Part shown: positions 1 to 9,418 of the stretch, one piece after another
Numbering within the stretch: position 1 is the stretch's first letter
Layout of the letters: every line of letters starts with the position of its first letter
NCBI RefSeq assembly: GCF_014642075.1
Contig: NZ_BMIK01000005.1
Location: 62,001-126,000 of the forward strand
Length of the DNA: 64,000 nucleotides
Direction of reading: 5' to 3'
From: Parapedobacter defluvii
GTDB taxonomy: Bacteria > Bacteroidota > Bacteroidia > Sphingobacteriales > Sphingobacteriaceae
Notes under the pieces: model-generated
What the model saw: the letters and a program-made list of their open reading frames with translations, nothing else
The model's database searches: none
Told to the model about the DNA's origin: nothing
Program-made: the position numbers and the translations under genes

Positions 1-2457
1 GGTGGGGCCGATTTTAACCCTAATGATGTAGAGTCCATCCAGATTCTGAAGGATGCCTCGGCGGCGGCGATCTACGGATCGCGGGCTGCGAACGGCGTGA
101 TTATCGTGACCACCAAAAAAGGAAAAGAAGGCCCAGCTATAGTTGATTTTTCGGTACGCGAATCGTTCGATTGGTCTCCCAAATATGACCTGATGAACGC
201 GGAGGAGTTCAAAAAGTATAATGACATGGCCTATCGCGAAGGAATAAAAGATGGAACCTGGAGCGGGACGCTGCAGGACCACCGGGATTTTGATACCGAT
301 TGGCAAAAGGAAACCATGAAAACGGCACTTGTTCAGGATTACAACGTTTCTTTGTCGGGCGGCGGACAAGCCGGAAATTACTTTGTCTCCGGTGGATATT
401 ATAACAACGAGGGGATGATGTACGGCAATTCGTTTGACCGTTACACGTTCCGTGTAAATACCGCAGGTACAAAAGGAAGATTCTCATTTGGCCAGACGTT
501 CAATTTTGCCCAGACCGACCGGGATCCGCTGCAGACCAGTTCTTACATAGACATTGTCCGGATGGTGCCGACGATTCCCGTCCGCGATCCCGACAACCTC
601 GGCGGGTTTGGCTATGGCAGCGAAGCCAATGCGCGCACCTTCGGTACCAACCCGATCGCTCGGGAAGAACTGGAAGATACCAATACCCAGATTTACCGGT
701 TACGGGGTACGTTTTGGGGTGAGGCGCGGATCACCGACTACCTCAGGTACAAACTTAACGCAGGTATAGACTATACGTTTGATGAATACCGGTATTTCCG
801 GAAGGAAGGTAACTGGACCATGAACCAGGAGTACCGCGATCCGACCGGACAGAAAAACCGGATAAAACGAACCACCGAGCTCATCGAGCACACGCTGGAT
901 TTCGGCCAGGATTTCGGCCGGCATCGCGTCGATGCCGTGGCGGGACTTACCTATCAGCACTATTACTTTGAAGATGTCGGCGCGCAGCGGCTGAAGTTTC
1001 CATTTCTGGGTGGCGATTATATCACCGTGCTCAATGCCGGCCAAACCAACCAGACCAACTGGAACAGCATTGGAGAGTCTGTCTTACTTTCTTATCTGGG
1101 ACGGGCAAACTACAATTTCGATGATCGGTACTATGCAACATTTACGTTCAGAAGGGACGGCTCTTCGAAGCTAAGCCCGGCAAACCGGTGGGATAATTTC
1201 TATTCGGTGTCCGGCGCCTGGCGGATCAGCGGCGAACAATTTTTCAATGTCCCCTGGATCAACGACCTGAAGCTGCGCGCCAACTATGGCCAGCTGGGCA
1301 ACGCAGCCATCAACGATTGGGATTACCTCGGAACCATTAATCCCAACATCATCACCATATTCGGTGATAACCAGCAAATCGTAAACGGCGCTACCCAGGT
1401 AAAGATTGTCAACGAGAACCTCCGGTGGGAAAAGACCGAGCAGATCAATGCCGGTATCGATGCCACTGTGTTATCGAATCGCTTGACACTGGTGGCTGAA
1501 TACTACAATTCGAAGACCAGCGATATCCTGACGGGTATGCAGATTTCGATGACCACCGGAAATCAGGGAGGTGCACCACTGGCCAATGCGGCAAGTCTCC
1601 GGAATACAGGTGTGGAACTCGCTGCAACGTGGCGGGATAAAGTCGGTAACGTCGGGTATACTGTAGGGGCCAATTTTACTACACAGAAGAATACTATCCT
1701 CGAATTGGGTTATGGCAACGAAGTGTTTTACACCGGCCAAACACGCAGTGAAATCGGCCGTTCCCTTGGCGAATACTATTTGCTTAAAACCGATGGACTT
1801 TTCCGTTCACAGGCGGAAATCGATGCCTATGTAAATTCGCAGGGAGTCCCGATTACCATTGAAGGCAAGAGACCTCAATTGGGTGACCTGCGGTATATCG
1901 ATACCGACGACAACGGACAGATTACCACCAACGACAGGCAGATCGTGGGTGATCCGTGGGCGGATGCATTGGTGTCTGTAAATGCAGGTGTGACCTGGAA
2001 AAACATCGACTTTTCCATGTTCTGGAATGGCCAGTTCGGTAACGATGTGCTCAACGGCGGTATGCGCCAAGGCCGCCTTTTTTCTGACAATTCTAACTAT
2101 ATCCGCTTTGAAAAGGGCCACGAACCCTATCAGGAAAATCCGGACAGCGATTTTCCGCGGATTATCTATGGCGACACCCGTAATACCCGGGGCGACAGCG
2201 ATATCTGGTTGGAAAGCGGCTCTTACCTGCGTCTTCGTAACGTCCAATTAGGTTACACGTTTGATAAAGCGGCATTGGCTCGCCTTCACCTGAGCGGTTT
2301 ACGGGTATTCGTAAGCGGAAATAACTTGGTTACACTGACTAAGTACAAAGGGCTCGATCCGGATTTCATCAATACCAGTGTGTGGGATCGGGGTACCGAC
2401 AACATGGCGTTCCCCAACCCGAGGACCGTGATGATGGGCCTTCAGCTGAGTTTTTAG
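1..2457 (+). CDS. SusC/RagA-type TonB-dependent transporter, 5' end missing
   Basis: Outer-membrane glycan transporter. The frame is open from the first base, so the gene begins outside the window; 818 residues are visible. The visible part starts in the plug domain, whose SusC signature is clear ([17 protein letters not shown] followed by VTTKKGK), and continues through the 22-strand barrel to a C-terminal aromatic end (LQLSF) typical of outer-membrane barrels. The signal peptide, the carboxypeptidase-D-like N-terminal domain and most of the plug are missing. SusD follows after 28 nt, so the two form the usual pedal-bin import complex. The GH43 genes downstream suggest an arabinose- or xylose-containing oligosaccharide as substrate. 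The family is certain, the substrate inferred. Confidence 0.95.
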   Translation, partial: GGADFNPNDVESIQILKDASAAAIYGSRAANGVIIVTTKKGKEGPAIVDFSVRESFDWSPKYDLMNAEEFKKYNDMAYREGIKDGTWSGTLQDHRDFDTDWQKETMKTALVQDYNVSLSGGGQAGNYFVSGGYYNNEGMMYGNSFDRYTFRVNTAGTKGRFSFGQTFNFAQTDRDPLQTSSYIDIVRMVPTIPVRDPDNLGGFGYGSEANARTFGTNPIAREELEDTNTQIYRLRGTFWGEARITDYLRYKLNAGIDYTFDEYRYFRKEGNWTMNQEYRDPTGQKNRIKRTTELIEHTLDFGQDFGRHRVDAVAGLTYQHYYFEDVGAQRLKFPFLGGDYITVLNAGQTNQTNWNSIGESVLLSYLGRANYNFDDRYYATFTFRRDGSSKLSPANRWDNFYSVSGAWRISGEQFFNVPWINDLKLRANYGQLGNAAINDWDYLGTINPNIITIFGDNQQIVNGATQVKIVNENLRWEKTEQINAGIDATVLSNRLTLVAEYYNSKTSDILTGMQISMTTGNQGGAPLANAASLRNTGVELAATWRDKVGNVGYTVGANFTTQKNTILELGYGNEVFYTGQTRSEIGRSLGEYYLLKTDGLFRSQAEIDAYVNSQGVPITIEGKRPQLGDLRYIDTDDNGQITTNDRQIVGDPWADALVSVNAGVTWKNIDFSMFWNGQFGNDVLNGGMRQGRLFSDNSNYIRFEKGHEPYQENPDSDFPRIIYGDTRNTRGDSDIWLESGSYLRLRNVQLGYTFDKAALARLHLSGLRVFVSGNNLVTLTKYKGLDPDFINTSVWDRGTDNMAFPNPRTVMMGLQLSF

Positions 2458-2485
2458 TGATAAACCTTTTTTCAAATTGAAGACA

Positions 2486-4045
2486 ATGAAAAGAATTAAC
2501 ATCGTAATATGTGGGCTGCTTGCCACCTTGGTTTATACAAGTTGCAGCCACGATCTGTTAGATATTGAAAATCCCAATGAGCCGACCACCGGTACGTTTT
2601 GGAAAACGGAAGACGATGCTCAGAAAGGATTGGATGCTGTTTACAGTCGCTTTTATAAAGAGGGAACATGGATGCGTTGGCTGTCATTCAGGTATGATTT
2701 GGGATCTGACGAAGGCTGGAGTACCAGTCCGTGGAATGAGCTTGCCGATTGGACACGGTTCAACTACGTGAATTATAACTTTTGGGAAGGAAATAATCAG
2801 CATTGGGAAGATTTTTACGTAAGCATTTTCAGAGCTAACCAAGTACTGCATTACGTCCCCGAAATATCGTTTACGGATGATACGAAGAAGAACCGGATTA
2901 TTGGCCAGGCGGAGTTTCTCAGGGCATTGTGGTATTTCCAGGTGGCAACGCTTTGGGAAAAAGGTGCCCTGGTACTGGAACCCAAAGACGGAAGTTACAA
3001 ACCGGAAGAAGTGCCCGAAGCACGACTGTGGGCACAGGTAGAAGCGGATCTGCAAAGTGCAGCAGCGAAGTTGCCTGAATCGTGGGATGCCGACAATCGG
3101 GGAAGAGCCACCATCGGCGCAGCCAAAGCCCTGTTGGCCAAAGCCTATATGCAGCAGCATAAATTTGCGGAAGCAAAAGCCGAACTGCAGTGGTTGATCG
3201 ATAAAGAAAACTCATTGTATGGGTTGATGGATGATTATATGGATAATTTCACCCACTACAACGAGAACAATAAAGAGAGTATTTTTGAGATCCAGTTTGA
3301 TGATAAGAATAAAGGCGGAACGGGCAACGATGCATCAATGGCTACGGGTTTCCAACGGACACAGTTCTATGCACCGGGAGGAATCGGTTGGCAAGACGGC
3401 AAAGCACGTGCTTGGTTGGTCGGTGAGTATAAACGGGAAAAGAACCTCAGCGGTGAGAATGATATCCGCTTGTACCACAATTTGTATTACAAAACCAGCC
3501 CCCAGGATTTTCCGGATGAAAATCCTCTGATTTATGGTAGGAAATGGGATGATGGCGCTTGGGGCGATCACATGTTTATCCGGAAATATTCCACGGGATA
3601 TTACCGCGACCGCGAGGATTATTTTGCACCCAACAACTACCGGTTGATCCGCTATGCAGATATACTCCTGATGTATGCGGAGTGTATCGTGGAGACGGGG
3701 GGCACACCCACAGAGGCGGCCGTATACGTCAACAAAGTCCGCACCCGACTTTCGACCAACTTGCCAACGCTGCAAAACAGTATCTTTGCGAATGCCCTGA
3801 GTTCGAAGGATGCGTTTTTGAAGCGGCTGCAGATGGAACGTGCCCTTGAGCTTTGCTTCGAGGGGTGGCGTTGGGCGGATCTGAAGCGGTGGGGCTTGCT
3901 CGATACTCAGGAGGGAATTGACGAGTTGAAGTCAAGAGATGGTGATTTCAATAATTTTATTCTCGGTAAGCACAAGCGGCTGCCCATTCCACAGATTGAA
4001 GTGGATAACAGCGACGGCAAGCTAACCCAAAATCCAGGTTATTAA
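2486..4045 (+). CDS. SusD/RagB-type surface glycan-binding lipoprotein
   Basis: Surface lipoprotein that caps the SusC barrel and captures oligosaccharide. The 519-residue protein starts at ATG 2486; a TTG nine bases upstream is in frame but less likely. The signal peptide ends in a lipobox with Cys20 (LVYTSC). The sequence has the SusD TPR-like helices, a RYADILLMYAE motif, a C-terminal ELCFEGWRWADLKRW segment and the family's usual ending LTQNPGY. It lies between SusC and the first GH43 gene, with only 3 nt to the latter, so it is in the same operon. The assignment is firm; ligand specificity cannot be read. Confidence 0.95.
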   Translation: MKRINIVICGLLATLVYTSCSHDLLDIENPNEPTTGTFWKTEDDAQKGLDAVYSRFYKEGTWMRWLSFRYDLGSDEGWSTSPWNELADWTRFNYVNYNFWEGNNQHWEDFYVSIFRANQVLHYVPEISFTDDTKKNRIIGQAEFLRALWYFQVATLWEKGALVLEPKDGSYKPEEVPEARLWAQVEADLQSAAAKLPESWDADNRGRATIGAAKALLAKAYMQQHKFAEAKAELQWLIDKENSLYGLMDDYMDNFTHYNENNKESIFEIQFDDKNKGGTGNDASMATGFQRTQFYAPGGIGWQDGKARAWLVGEYKREKNLSGENDIRLYHNLYYKTSPQDFPDENPLIYGRKWDDGAWGDHMFIRKYSTGYYRDREDYFAPNNYRLIRYADILLMYAECIVETGGTPTEAAVYVNKVRTRLSTNLPTLQNSIFANALSSKDAFLKRLQMERALELCFEGWRWADLKRWGLLDTQEGIDELKSRDGDFNNFILGKHKRLPIPQIEVDNSDGKLTQNPGY

Positions 4046-4048
4046 GCG

Positions 4049-5098
4049 ATGCACAACGTTCATAGAATTAACACGCGGATAGTCGCTATCTGCTTATTGG
4101 TTGTAACTACTCTTGTTGAGGGGAGGAGCCAGCAGCCAGACCCTCCAGGTCAGGTTCACCGCGCTGCAGAGGCGGTGAACCAGGCTTACCTGTTTGCACA
4201 CATGACCCATCAGGATTATGGCCGGTTATACTATTCGGTTAGCACCGATGGCCTGCATTGGCAGGCACTGAACGGAAAGAAGCGGATATTCGATGCGTAC
4301 CGCGGTCATCCTGACATCTGTAAGGGGCACGATGGCAGGTATTACTTGGCGGGAAATACCAATGATGCTTCCCCCGATATTGACATTTGGGTTTCTGCAG
4401 ACCTGATTACCTGGGAGAAATACCATACCTACACGCCTGATCTGCGGAGTACACCGGATTATGCACATGCCCTGCAACGGATCGGAGCACCCAAGCTGTA
4501 TTTTGATGAGCCGTCCAGGGAGTATATCCTGACGTGGCATACCCCGCACAAGGAGGGGACCAAGGAAGATCCTGAGCGGTATTGGGCAAGTCAGCGGACT
4601 CTTTATGTATTGTCAAAAGACCTCAAATCCTTTTCCGATCACCCGGTCAAATTATTTGACTGGGATATGGGTACCATTGATGTATTCATCCGGAAAGTAG
4701 GCGAACATTATTATGCCATCATCAAGGATGAGACCTATCCGACTTTGTATTGGCCAACCGGAAAGACCATCCGCATCTCACGTGCGCCGTCACTCACCGG
4801 TCCGTATTCGGAGCCATCGGCTCCGATCAGCCCCAACTTCCGGGAAGCGCCGATGCTGATCCCGTCGCCCGATAACCAGATTTGGTATCTATATTATGAG
4901 CAATATCCGGGTGTTTCGTATGGATTGTCCATAGCCGACAACCTGAATGGCCCTTGGTACCAAGCATCGGGATATACGTTTCATGCCGATTGGGATAAGT
5001 ACAGTTTGCCGGCATCTGTACGCCATGGTTGTATGATTACGATTTCGAGGGGAGAATACGATGCATTGGTGAAGCGTTTTGGAATGGTCAACGAATAA
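4049..5098 (+). CDS. GH43-like exported glycosidase
   Basis: Predicted five-bladed propeller glycosidase of 349 residues with an N-terminal export signal; no clear lipobox, so probably periplasmic. Three acidic residues sit where GH43-type enzymes need them: Asp89 (GHPDICKG), Asp211 (GTIDVFI) and Glu266 (FREAPML). Blade motifs such as DGRYYLAGN, ADLITWEKY and IWYLYYEQ support the fold. It is the most divergent of the four tandem GH43-type genes and could belong to a neighbouring clan GH-F-like family. The likely reaction is removal of arabinofuranosyl or xylosyl units from oligosaccharides imported by the adjacent SusCD, which is an inference from context. Confidence 0.8.
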   Translation: MHNVHRINTRIVAICLLVVTTLVEGRSQQPDPPGQVHRAAEAVNQAYLFAHMTHQDYGRLYYSVSTDGLHWQALNGKKRIFDAYRGHPDICKGHDGRYYLAGNTNDASPDIDIWVSADLITWEKYHTYTPDLRSTPDYAHALQRIGAPKLYFDEPSREYILTWHTPHKEGTKEDPERYWASQRTLYVLSKDLKSFSDHPVKLFDWDMGTIDVFIRKVGEHYYAIIKDETYPTLYWPTGKTIRISRAPSLTGPYSEPSAPISPNFREAPMLIPSPDNQIWYLYYEQYPGVSYGLSIADNLNGPWYQASGYTFHADWDKYSLPASVRHGCMITISRGEYDALVKRFGMVNE

Positions 5099-5107
5099 AT
5101 AAACAAT

Positions 5108-6088
5108 ATGATTACTCAGATAAGGAATTCGGTTATAGGAATCCTCAGCATTGGTGTTTGTGTATTAGCCTGTTCGTCCGGCCATTCGGACGCCAAACCC
5201 GAAATACCTATTGAGCGGGTAGCAACCCATGTATTTTTCGGAGATCCTTTCATCCTTTTACATGAGGGTACCTACTATGCGTATGGAACTGCTGAAGAGG
5301 ATGGCATTGCCGTGCTTGTGTCGCAGGACCTGCTTACGTGGGAGGCAGTTCCAGGTAACCGGCTCGCGCTAAATAAGCAGGATTCCTGGGGCGATAGGTG
5401 GTTTTGGGCACCCGAAGTGTACGCAATAGATGGAAAGTTCTATATGTACTATACAGCCGATGAACATATCTGTGTAGCCACCAGTGATAGCCCATTGGGG
5501 CCGTTTAAACAAGCGGAAAAGAAACCCATGATTGCCGAGGAGAAGTGTATCGACAACTCGCTGTTTATCGATGACGACGACAAGGCCTATCTTTTTTTCG
5601 ATCGTTTCAACGATGGACTTAACATTTGGGTGGCCGAGTTGGAAGCTGACCTGATGACCATTGATAAAGAAACCATGCGCCCGTGTATCCATGTGTCCCA
5701 GGAATGGGAAACTGTTTGGCCGCGGGTCAACGAGGGACCTTTTGTCATAAAACATGAAGGTACCTATTACCTGACTTATTCCGCCAATAGCTACGAAAGC
5801 CCGTTTTATGGAATCGGCTTTGCCACAGCCGATCACCCAACAGGCCCCTGGAAGAAGTACGAAGGTAATCCGGTTTTGCAGAAACCCGGAGATTTGGTAG
5901 GTGTGGGGCATAGTGCGATGTTTAGCGACAAGGAGGGTAATCTTTGCATGGTATTCCATTCGCATTACAGTGACACGCAGATACATCCCCGGATGATGCA
6001 TATCAGCAAGGTTACATTTGAAAAGAAAAACGGGAAAACCACGCTGAAAGTTGATGAAAATTATCTTACACCTCAACGGCTCGAATAA
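5108..6088 (+). CDS. GH43 family glycosidase, lipoprotein
   Basis: Glycoside hydrolase family 43 enzyme (beta-xylosidase or alpha-L-arabinofuranosidase type), 326 residues. The signal peptide ends near Cys22 (VCVLAC), so it is probably membrane-anchored. The catalytic set is complete: Asp46 as general base (FGDPF), Asp149 as pKa modulator (CIDNSLF) and Glu209 as general acid (VNEGPF). Typical blade motifs are WAPEVYAIDGKFYMYYTA and GTYYLTYSANSY. It starts 9 nt after the preceding GH43-like gene and ends 9 nt before the next, as expected for one operon. Exact linkage specificity cannot be decided from the sequence. Confidence 0.92.
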   Translation: MITQIRNSVIGILSIGVCVLACSSGHSDAKPEIPIERVATHVFFGDPFILLHEGTYYAYGTAEEDGIAVLVSQDLLTWEAVPGNRLALNKQDSWGDRWFWAPEVYAIDGKFYMYYTADEHICVATSDSPLGPFKQAEKKPMIAEEKCIDNSLFIDDDDKAYLFFDRFNDGLNIWVAELEADLMTIDKETMRPCIHVSQEWETVWPRVNEGPFVIKHEGTYYLTYSANSYESPFYGIGFATADHPTGPWKKYEGNPVLQKPGDLVGVGHSAMFSDKEGNLCMVFHSHYSDTQIHPRMMHISKVTFEKKNGKTTLKVDENYLTPQRLE

Positions 6089-6097
6089 AATCAGATC

Positions 6098-7096
6098 ATG
6101 TCTATGAAAAGCTATTACCTATTAATCACTGTAGTTTTCGTCACGGTGATGCACTTGACAGCGCAGGAAAAGCGGGAGCTATTTTTTGCAGACCCGACCA
6201 TATACATTGAAAATGGTCATTATTACCTAACCGGAACGGGGGGAAGCGGAAAAGGCGCATCGGGATTTTCTATGCTGGAATCCAAAGACCTGAAAACGTG
6301 GACCCCGCCGGCAAGGACAAAAGACTCGGTGTATATGATCCTATCTAAGGGCGATCAGACCTTTGGTGCCGAGGGTTTTTGGGCACCACAATTATTCAAC
6401 GTCAATAACACGTATTATTTGACCTATACCGCCAACGAGCAAACGGTGCTGGCCCAGTCCGAGTCCTTGCTGGGACCCTATCGGCAAAAGGAAATTGCTC
6501 CCATTGACGGATCTGAAAAAAATATCGATTCGTATATTTTCAAAGACGACGACGGGAAGTACTACCTTTACCATGTCCGGTTTAAAAACGGTAATTACCT
6601 GTGGGTTGCTGAGTTTGACCTGGAAAAGGGAAAGATCAAACCGGAGACGCTACGGAAATGCTTTGGCCAAACAGAACCGTGGGAAGCCACTCCGGCTTAT
6701 GAGTCGGCACCCATTATGGAGGGTCCGACCGTAATCAAATTAAAAGATAAATACTACCTGTTTTATTCCGCCAATCATTTCCGGAATATCGATTATGCAG
6801 TTGGTTATGCGGTTTCGGATTCACCATACGGACCCTGGATCAAGCAAAAGGATAGCCCGATCATCCATCGTTCGATCGTTGGTGAAAACGGAGCCGGACA
6901 TGGAGATTTATTTGAAGGATTAGACGGTCAATTGTATTATGTTTACCACGTTCACTTCGATCAACAACAAGTTGGCCCACGGCGGACACGGATCGTACCC
7001 GTAACCAAGCACTGGGATGCTGAGAAAGGCCACTATACGTTTAGTGTAAAACGAGACGAAGTCATTAAGCCTGTACGTCAAACACTTGCAGATTAA
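6098..7096 (+). CDS. GH43 family glycosidase, exported
   Basis: Third consecutive GH43-type enzyme, 332 residues, with a Sec-type signal peptide (about residues 1-22, ending MHLTAQ) and no lipobox, suggesting a soluble periplasmic enzyme. The catalytic residues are present: Asp32 (FADPTIY), Asp144 (NIDSYIF) and Glu208 (MEGPTVI). It is closer in layout to the preceding gene than to the first of the series and may have arisen from it by duplication. A second in-frame ATG at 6104 would shorten it by two residues. Expected to act on arabino- or xylo-oligosaccharides; specificity unknown. Confidence 0.92.
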   Translation: MSMKSYYLLITVVFVTVMHLTAQEKRELFFADPTIYIENGHYYLTGTGGSGKGASGFSMLESKDLKTWTPPARTKDSVYMILSKGDQTFGAEGFWAPQLFNVNNTYYLTYTANEQTVLAQSESLLGPYRQKEIAPIDGSEKNIDSYIFKDDDGKYYLYHVRFKNGNYLWVAEFDLEKGKIKPETLRKCFGQTEPWEATPAYESAPIMEGPTVIKLKDKYYLFYSANHFRNIDYAVGYAVSDSPYGPWIKQKDSPIIHRSIVGENGAGHGDLFEGLDGQLYYVYHVHFDQQQVGPRRTRIVPVTKHWDAEKGHYTFSVKRDEVIKPVRQTLAD

Positions 7097-7119
7097 TAAT
7101 AAAATGTAAATCTTTGAAG

Positions 7120-8202
7120 ATGCTACTGAATATATTTGCTTATCCATTTTTTGCGCTTTTGCTGGCCGCTGCGGGGTGTGGGAAATCGACGGAGAGTCAA
7201 AATCCGGATGAAAAGAAGCCACCCGTCAAGGAGGAAGGCACTTACGTTAACCCTGTTTTTGAACCGGTCCTCGCGGATCCGACGGTTATCCGTGACCCCG
7301 AATCTGGACTGTTCTACGCGTATGGTACACAGGATGACTGGGGTGATGGGCAAGGCAGCCGACTGATGCCGATTCTGCAATCGACCAATCTAGTGGATTG
7401 GAAGGCGGTGGGCCAGGCGTTTTCCAATAAGCCCACGTGGAAGGACAACGGCGGGCTTTGGGCGCCTGATGTCAACGTTGTAGATGGAACCTATTACCTC
7501 TACTATGCTTACTCTACATGGGGCGACCCGAATCCGGGCATTGGGGTAGCGGTGGCAGAGAAACCGGCCGGACCTTTCATCGATCACGGTAAGCTGTTTA
7601 CGAGTGAAGAAGTAGACGTGCCGAACTCGATTGATCCGTTTTATTTCGAAGAGGCAGGAAAGAAATACCTGTTCTGGGGTAGTTTCAGTAATGCCCCTAC
7701 CCAGGGCACCTATGGTGTGCAACTATCGGACGATGGTCTGTCGGTGCCGGATTTAAATCGTAAATTTAAAATTGCTGCGGGCGATTTCGAGGCGGTGATG
7801 ATCCACAAACGGGATGGATACTATTATTTCTTTGGCTCCAAGGGGAGCTGCTGTGAAGGCGCGAATAGTCAATACCATGTATTGGTGGCGCGAGCGACGG
7901 ATTTAATGGGGCCTTATTTGGATAAAAACGGCGACGATATCTCGGAACGGGGTAAAGGAACGCTGTTCCTCAAAGGTAACGAAAAGTTTGTGGGCCCTGG
8001 ACACAATGCACGGCTGATCCCGGATGACGAGGGAACAGACTGGTTTCTTTACCACGGCATCGACAAGGCGCGCGGTAAGGTTTCCAGCGGTGCCAGCCGA
8101 CGGATGCTGATGCTTGACAAAGTTGTTTGGCGTGATAGATGGCCGGAGATTTCGGGGGGTACGCCGAGTACAACGGTGCAGGATGCGCCGGTGTTTCAAT
8201 GA
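7120..8202 (+). CDS. GH43 endo-arabinanase-like lipoprotein
   Basis: GH43 enzyme resembling the arabinan endo-1,5-alpha-L-arabinosidase branch, 360 residues from ATG 7120 (a TTG at 7114 is also in frame). A lipobox with Cys20 (LAAAGC) predicts a lipoprotein. Catalytic residues are Asp53 (LADPTVI), Asp172 (SIDPFYF) and Glu224 (DFEAVMI). The segment GSKGSCCEGANSQYHV matches the GSCC motif typical of bacterial endo-arabinanases. An endo-acting surface enzyme beside exo-type GH43 genes fits stepwise breakdown of arabinan. Its stop overlaps the end of the convergent AraC gene by 7 bp, and there is no room for a terminator between them. Confidence 0.9.
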   Translation: MLLNIFAYPFFALLLAAAGCGKSTESQNPDEKKPPVKEEGTYVNPVFEPVLADPTVIRDPESGLFYAYGTQDDWGDGQGSRLMPILQSTNLVDWKAVGQAFSNKPTWKDNGGLWAPDVNVVDGTYYLYYAYSTWGDPNPGIGVAVAEKPAGPFIDHGKLFTSEEVDVPNSIDPFYFEEAGKKYLFWGSFSNAPTQGTYGVQLSDDGLSVPDLNRKFKIAAGDFEAVMIHKRDGYYYFFGSKGSCCEGANSQYHVLVARATDLMGPYLDKNGDDISERGKGTLFLKGNEKFVGPGHNARLIPDDEGTDWFLYHGIDKARGKVSSGASRRMLMLDKVVWRDRWPEISGGTPSTTVQDAPVFQ

Positions 8203-9098
8203 TAATGGTGGTAGGTTTCCAATGCTACTTTCAGGTATTCATTTCGGTATTGATGTGGTTGTTTTCCGGTGACCATTTTGAACTGTTTATTGAAATTGGT
8301 CAATGATTGGAAGCCGCACTCATAACCGATCCGGTCAATGCTCATCTTCCCTTCTTTCAGCAGCTTGCAGGCATATTCGATGCGTATTTCTTTGAGGAAA
8401 TCCGAAAAAGACTGATTGACACGCGATTTGAAATACCTGCTGAAGGATGTACACGTCATGCTGGCGATGGAGGCAACTTCTTCCAGGTGGATTTTCCGGT
8501 GAAAGTTTTTCATGATGAATTCATATACTTTGTTCATGCGGTCCGTCTCGGCTTCGGTATTGTAAGATTTGGAATGGGTATCGGTGATCAGGTGGCATTC
8601 ATTCGACATCGCAATGGTATTCAGTATCTTTAATAGGTGGATAATACTGTCGGCACCGCTCAGTTCCAGCAATTCCAACATCAGCCGGCTCACCTGCTTC
8701 TGTGTGTTGCCGGTAATCTCGATGCCGCACTGCGACCGTTGAAACAGGTGTTTGATGCTTTCAAATTCTTCTTTATCGTGAATGATTTCACCCAAAAAAT
8801 AATCATGGAAATAAATGACCACAACCGTTGTGCTTAATTGGCTGTCTTTTTCAAAATAGGCGTTGTGGCTGCGCCATACATGGGGTAAATTCGGACCAAT
8901 CAATACGAGGTCATTTGCCTTGAAAGGCTTAATGCTATCGCCAACAAATCGGTTTCCTTCGCCCTCCATGACATAGGAAATCTGGAATTCGGGGTGCAGG
9001 TGAAAAGTGGGATCAAAATAAGGTTCGATTTGTTTCCGTATGACAAAAGAACGGTTTTCCGGGATGAGCGCTTTCGGTATTACATGGCTTTTTTTCAT
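8196..9098 (-). CDS. AraC-family transcriptional regulator
   Basis: Regulator of 300 residues with an N-terminal cupin-like sensing domain (HLHPEFQISYVMEGEG, then LIGPNLPHVW) and a C-terminal AraC double helix-turn-helix from about residue 190 (HLEEVASIASMTCTSFSRYF, then IDRIGYECGFQSLTNFNKQF). This class responds to sugars and usually activates nearby uptake and catabolic genes. It lies convergent to the GH43 cluster and divergent from the gene at 9419, so it could control either or both. The family call is firm; target and effector are inferred from position only. Confidence 0.93.
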   Translation of the reverse strand: MKKSHVIPKALIPENRSFVIRKQIEPYFDPTFHLHPEFQISYVMEGEGNRFVGDSIKPFKANDLVLIGPNLPHVWRSHNAYFEKDSQLSTTVVVIYFHDYFLGEIIHDKEEFESIKHLFQRSQCGIEITGNTQKQVSRLMLELLELSGADSIIHLLKILNTIAMSNECHLITDTHSKSYNTEAETDRMNKVYEFIMKNFHRKIHLEEVASIASMTCTSFSRYFKSRVNQSFSDFLKEIRIEYACKLLKEGKMSIDRIGYECGFQSLTNFNKQFKMVTGKQPHQYRNEYLKVALETYHHYH

Positions 9099-9418
9099 CT
9101 ATATATAATTGATCTTTTTTTATGGTGATGAAGCTATCAGATTTTTCACTTGAATAAGTTTGGCTTTTGTGTTCAAGAACTCGCGAGCTCGGTTTATTCA
9201 TTCCATCGGTCAGATGGAGCTTATCCTGTTTAAAATTTATATTTCCTTGTGTGATAAAAATGAAATTTTAGACATGGACGATTCATAATTTATCATTACT
9301 TGATTGCAAATATAATATATCATGATATAATTTGACTATAAAGAGATAATATAACGCGGTTTTTCTAAAGCTTTCCGACCTAATTTTGTTTTTGTAAACA
9401 ATTGTAAAACTATATTTT
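9099..9418. other. AT-rich divergent intergenic region
   Basis: This 320-bp gap separates the AraC gene from the large lipoprotein gene on the other strand. It is strongly AT-rich toward 9230-9418. It holds a perfect 14-bp palindrome, TATATCATGATATA, at 9316-9329 and a Bacteroidota-type -7 element at 9381-9388. A reverse-strand TATATTTG lies at 9307-9314 but has no convincing -33 partner. The short open frame across 9013-9201 is not supported as a gene. No RNA gene or repeat array was seen. Confidence 0.6.
9381..9388 (+). promoter_or_regulatory. Putative -7 promoter element upstream of 9419
   Basis: TAATTTTG matches the Bacteroidota primary-sigma -7 consensus TAnnTTTG exactly and would give a leader of about 25 nt before the ATG at 9419. 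The expected -33 TTTG is only weakly represented by a run of T near 9360, so the call rests mainly on the -7 element and its position. Confidence 0.4.

Noticed and set aside
5369-6076. Open frame of 235 codons opposite a GH43 gene
   Set aside because: The GH43 frame has a complete catalytic triad; the antisense frame shows no domain.
9013-9201. 62-codon open frame upstream of and overlapping the AraC gene
   Set aside because: No family features; it occupies the region expected to hold the AraC promoter and leader.
9307-9314. TATATTTG on the minus strand as the AraC promoter
   Set aside because: No -33 TTTG at the required distance, and it would give a leader of over 200 nt, so it is not called.
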